This document shows, piece after piece, positions 62,811 to 64,000 of a stretch of 64,000 nt of DNA (positions within the stretch are counted from its first letter, which is position 1; the number at the start of each line of letters is the position of its first letter). Under the pieces are notes generated by a model. It worked only from the letters and a program-made list of their open reading frames with translations, searched no databases and was not told the DNA's origin. The position numbers were made by a program, and so were the translations under genes. Source of the stretch: Sphaerisporangium sp040683095 (lineage in GTDB: Bacteria; Actinomycetota; Actinomycetes; Streptosporangiales; Streptosporangiaceae); contig NZ_JBFBCI010000010.1 in the NCBI RefSeq assembly GCF_040683095.1, forward strand, positions 62,001 through 126,000. Direction: 5' to 3'.

Positions 62811-63631
62811 TGCTGCCTCTCGGGTGGATTGTCGAATCGCGATGCGGGGTGCGCGCCCGCGGTGACCAGGTCGACCACGGCGGCTCGCGGGTCCTTGCCG
62901 GTGACGAGGCTCTCGCCCACGAGGACGGCGTCGGCGCCGGCGCGGGCGTACGCCAGCAGGTCGTGCGGGCCGCGGACACCGGACTCGGCGATCTTGATCA
63001 CGCCGTCCGGGATCTTGGGGGCCAGCCTGGCGAAGACGTCGCGGTCGACCTCCAGGGTCTTGAGGTCACGCGCGTTGACGCCGATGATGCGCGCACCGGC
63101 GTCCAGAGCCCGGTCGAGCTCCTCTTCAGTATGCACCTCGACGAGCGGCGCGAGACCGATCGACTCGGCTCGTTCGATCAATGAGACCAAAGCGTTCTGA
63201 TCGAGGGCGGCCACGATGAGCAGCGCGAGGTCGGCGCCGTGGGCGCGCGCCTCCCAGAGCTGGTAGGAGGTGACCACGAAGTCCTTGCGGAGGATGGGGA
63301 TGTCGACCGCGGCGCGGACCGCCGCGAGGTCCTCCAGGCTGCCGCCGAAGCGCCGCCGCTCGGTCAGCACGCTGATGACGTGGGCGCCGCCCGCCTCGTA
63401 GTCGCCGGCGAGTGCCGCGGGATCGGCGATGGCGGCCAGGGCGCCCTTGGAGGGGCTGGACCGCTTGACCTCAGCGATCACCGACACCTTGTCGCCGCCG
63501 AGCGCGGCGTAGGCGTCCTTGGCGGCGGGCGCGCGTTTGGCGCGCTCCTGTAGGTCGGCCAGCGACACGTCCTTCTGCCGATCGGCGAGGTCGGCCCGCA
63601 CGCCGTCCAGGATCTCGTCGAGCACGCTCAC
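62807..63631 (-). CDS. trpC: Indole-3-glycerol-phosphate synthase
   Basis: TrpC closes the indole ring from CdRP. The 274-residue protein has the TIM-barrel motifs VIAEVKRSSPSKGAL, VLTERRRFGGSLEDL, ILRKDFVVTSYQLWEA and the phosphate site IAESGVRGPHDLLAYARAG. The GTG at 63631 follows GAGGAG at five nt. The 219-nt upstream spacer (63632-63850) contains a TCGCCAC/GTGGCGA hairpin (about 63816-63834) and no gene; trpE is not in the window. Confidence 0.96.
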   Translation of the reverse strand: MSVLDEILDGVRADLADRQKDVSLADLQERAKRAPAAKDAYAALGGDKVSVIAEVKRSSPSKGALAAIADPAALAGDYEAGGAHVISVLTERRRFGGSLEDLAAVRAAVDIPILRKDFVVTSYQLWEARAHGADLALLIVAALDQNALVSLIERAESIGLAPLVEVHTEEELDRALDAGARIIGVNARDLKTLEVDRDVFARLAPKIPDGVIKIAESGVRGPHDLLAYARAGADAVLVGESLVTGKDPRAAVVDLVTAGAHPASRFDNPPERQQ

Positions 63632-63850
63632 TTGATCTCCTCGCTTGGCTCGCTCACCCGATCAGGGTCCCCTCCGGTCGACTGCGCCGCGGGCAGAGGA
63701 GGCCCGGCCCCGTGACCGGCCGATCGCGGCCGATCACCCCGGAGGCCGCCTTCCTCTCCCGACCTTGCCCTGCCGATGGTATCGGGCTTACCGCCGTCGG
63801 CTCGCCACAGGGTGGCGACTCTGAGGGCCTCGTGGCGCGGGGTCTGGGGC

Positions 63851-64000
63851 TCACGGCGCCAGGAACGCACCGAAGGGCAGGTTTCTCACGATCCAGTAGA
63901 CGATGATGACCGCGAGGAAGGCCCAGATGTACACCGGCCGCGCGGCCCGGGTGCGCACCGGCCGTCCCTGGTAGGCGCGGACGGCCCACCGTCCCCACCA
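63851..64000 (-). CDS. DUF2752 membrane protein, C-terminal end
   Basis: The last 49 residues and stop codon of a minus-strand gene whose start lies beyond the window. The translation RWAVRAYQGRPVRTRAARP followed by VYIWAFLAVIIVYWIVRN and LPFGAFLAP matches the end of DUF2752 proteins (final helix, RNLP motif). In actinomycetes such a gene commonly precedes trpC. Function is unknown. Confidence 0.8.
   Translation of the reverse strand, partial: WWGRWAVRAYQGRPVRTRAARPVYIWAFLAVIIVYWIVRNLPFGAFLAP

Overview
The window is chromosomal DNA from a high-GC actinomycete, most likely of the Streptosporangiales (Nonomuraea/Streptosporangium/Actinomadura-like). The evidence is very high GC with G/C third codon positions, frequent GTG/TTG starts, an LprG/MFS pair, a DUF3073 protein, actinobacterial housekeeping gene blocks, and many genes whose TAnnnT -10 box lies only 6-8 nt before the start codon (probable leaderless mRNAs). 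The lineage is inferred from protein resemblance; no database search was run.

Layout: (1) 1-2143, end of an lprG-like lipoprotein gene and its MFS partner. (2) 2183-14198, a long minus-strand housekeeping run: der, cmk, tyrA, aroH, a pseudouridine synthase with a huge RGG/GGS-rich N-terminus, scpB, scpA, a parA-like ATPase, xerD, a NUDIX hydrolase, pyrG. (3) 14354-24655, an accessory-looking stretch: hexapeptide acyltransferase, DUF4126 membrane protein, a frameshifted Uma2 gene, a membrane protein/PCuAC copper chaperone/Tat-secreted DyP peroxidase group, an iron-type binding lipoprotein behind an IdeR/DtxR box, a DUF3073/small ORF/ArsR/SulP operon behind a palindromic promoter, and gene debris. 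(4) 24916-36557, uvrB, a decayed STAND/NACHT ATPase, coaE, GNAT, rpsA, polysaccharide deacetylase, DUF2127, polA, thioesterase. (5) 36841-45151, two amino-acid ABC transporters: a polar-type binding protein/permease/ATPase set, and a branched-chain LivJHMGF set. (6) 45526-56276, ANTAR response regulator, an unusual tRNA-Leu, pyruvate kinase, a two-copy intergenic repeat, a subtilase, and glutamate synthase gltD/gltB. (7) 56574-64000, two tandem paralogous membrane-anchored proteins, lgt, a DsbA-like thiol oxidoreductase, MauE, trpA/trpB/trpC, and the end of a DUF2752 gene.

Functional themes: aromatic amino acid synthesis (aroH-tyrA and trpCBA), nitrogen assimilation and amino-acid uptake (gltBD with two ABC systems), chromosome maintenance (scpAB, xerD, polA, uvrB), and envelope redox/metal handling (PCuAC, DyP, iron-binding lipoprotein, DsbA/MauE). 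Gene content resembles several blocks of the Mycobacterium tuberculosis chromosome (around Rv1410c-Rv1411c, Rv1611-Rv1633 and Rv1699-Rv1713), recalled from general knowledge.

I found no CRISPR array, complete prophage, insertion sequence or obvious biosynthetic cluster. The least explained items are the repeat-rich pseudouridine synthase extension, the tandem intergenic repeat at 48001-48265, the short-arm tRNA-Leu, the DUF3073/ArsR/SulP operon and the tandem paralogs next to lgt.
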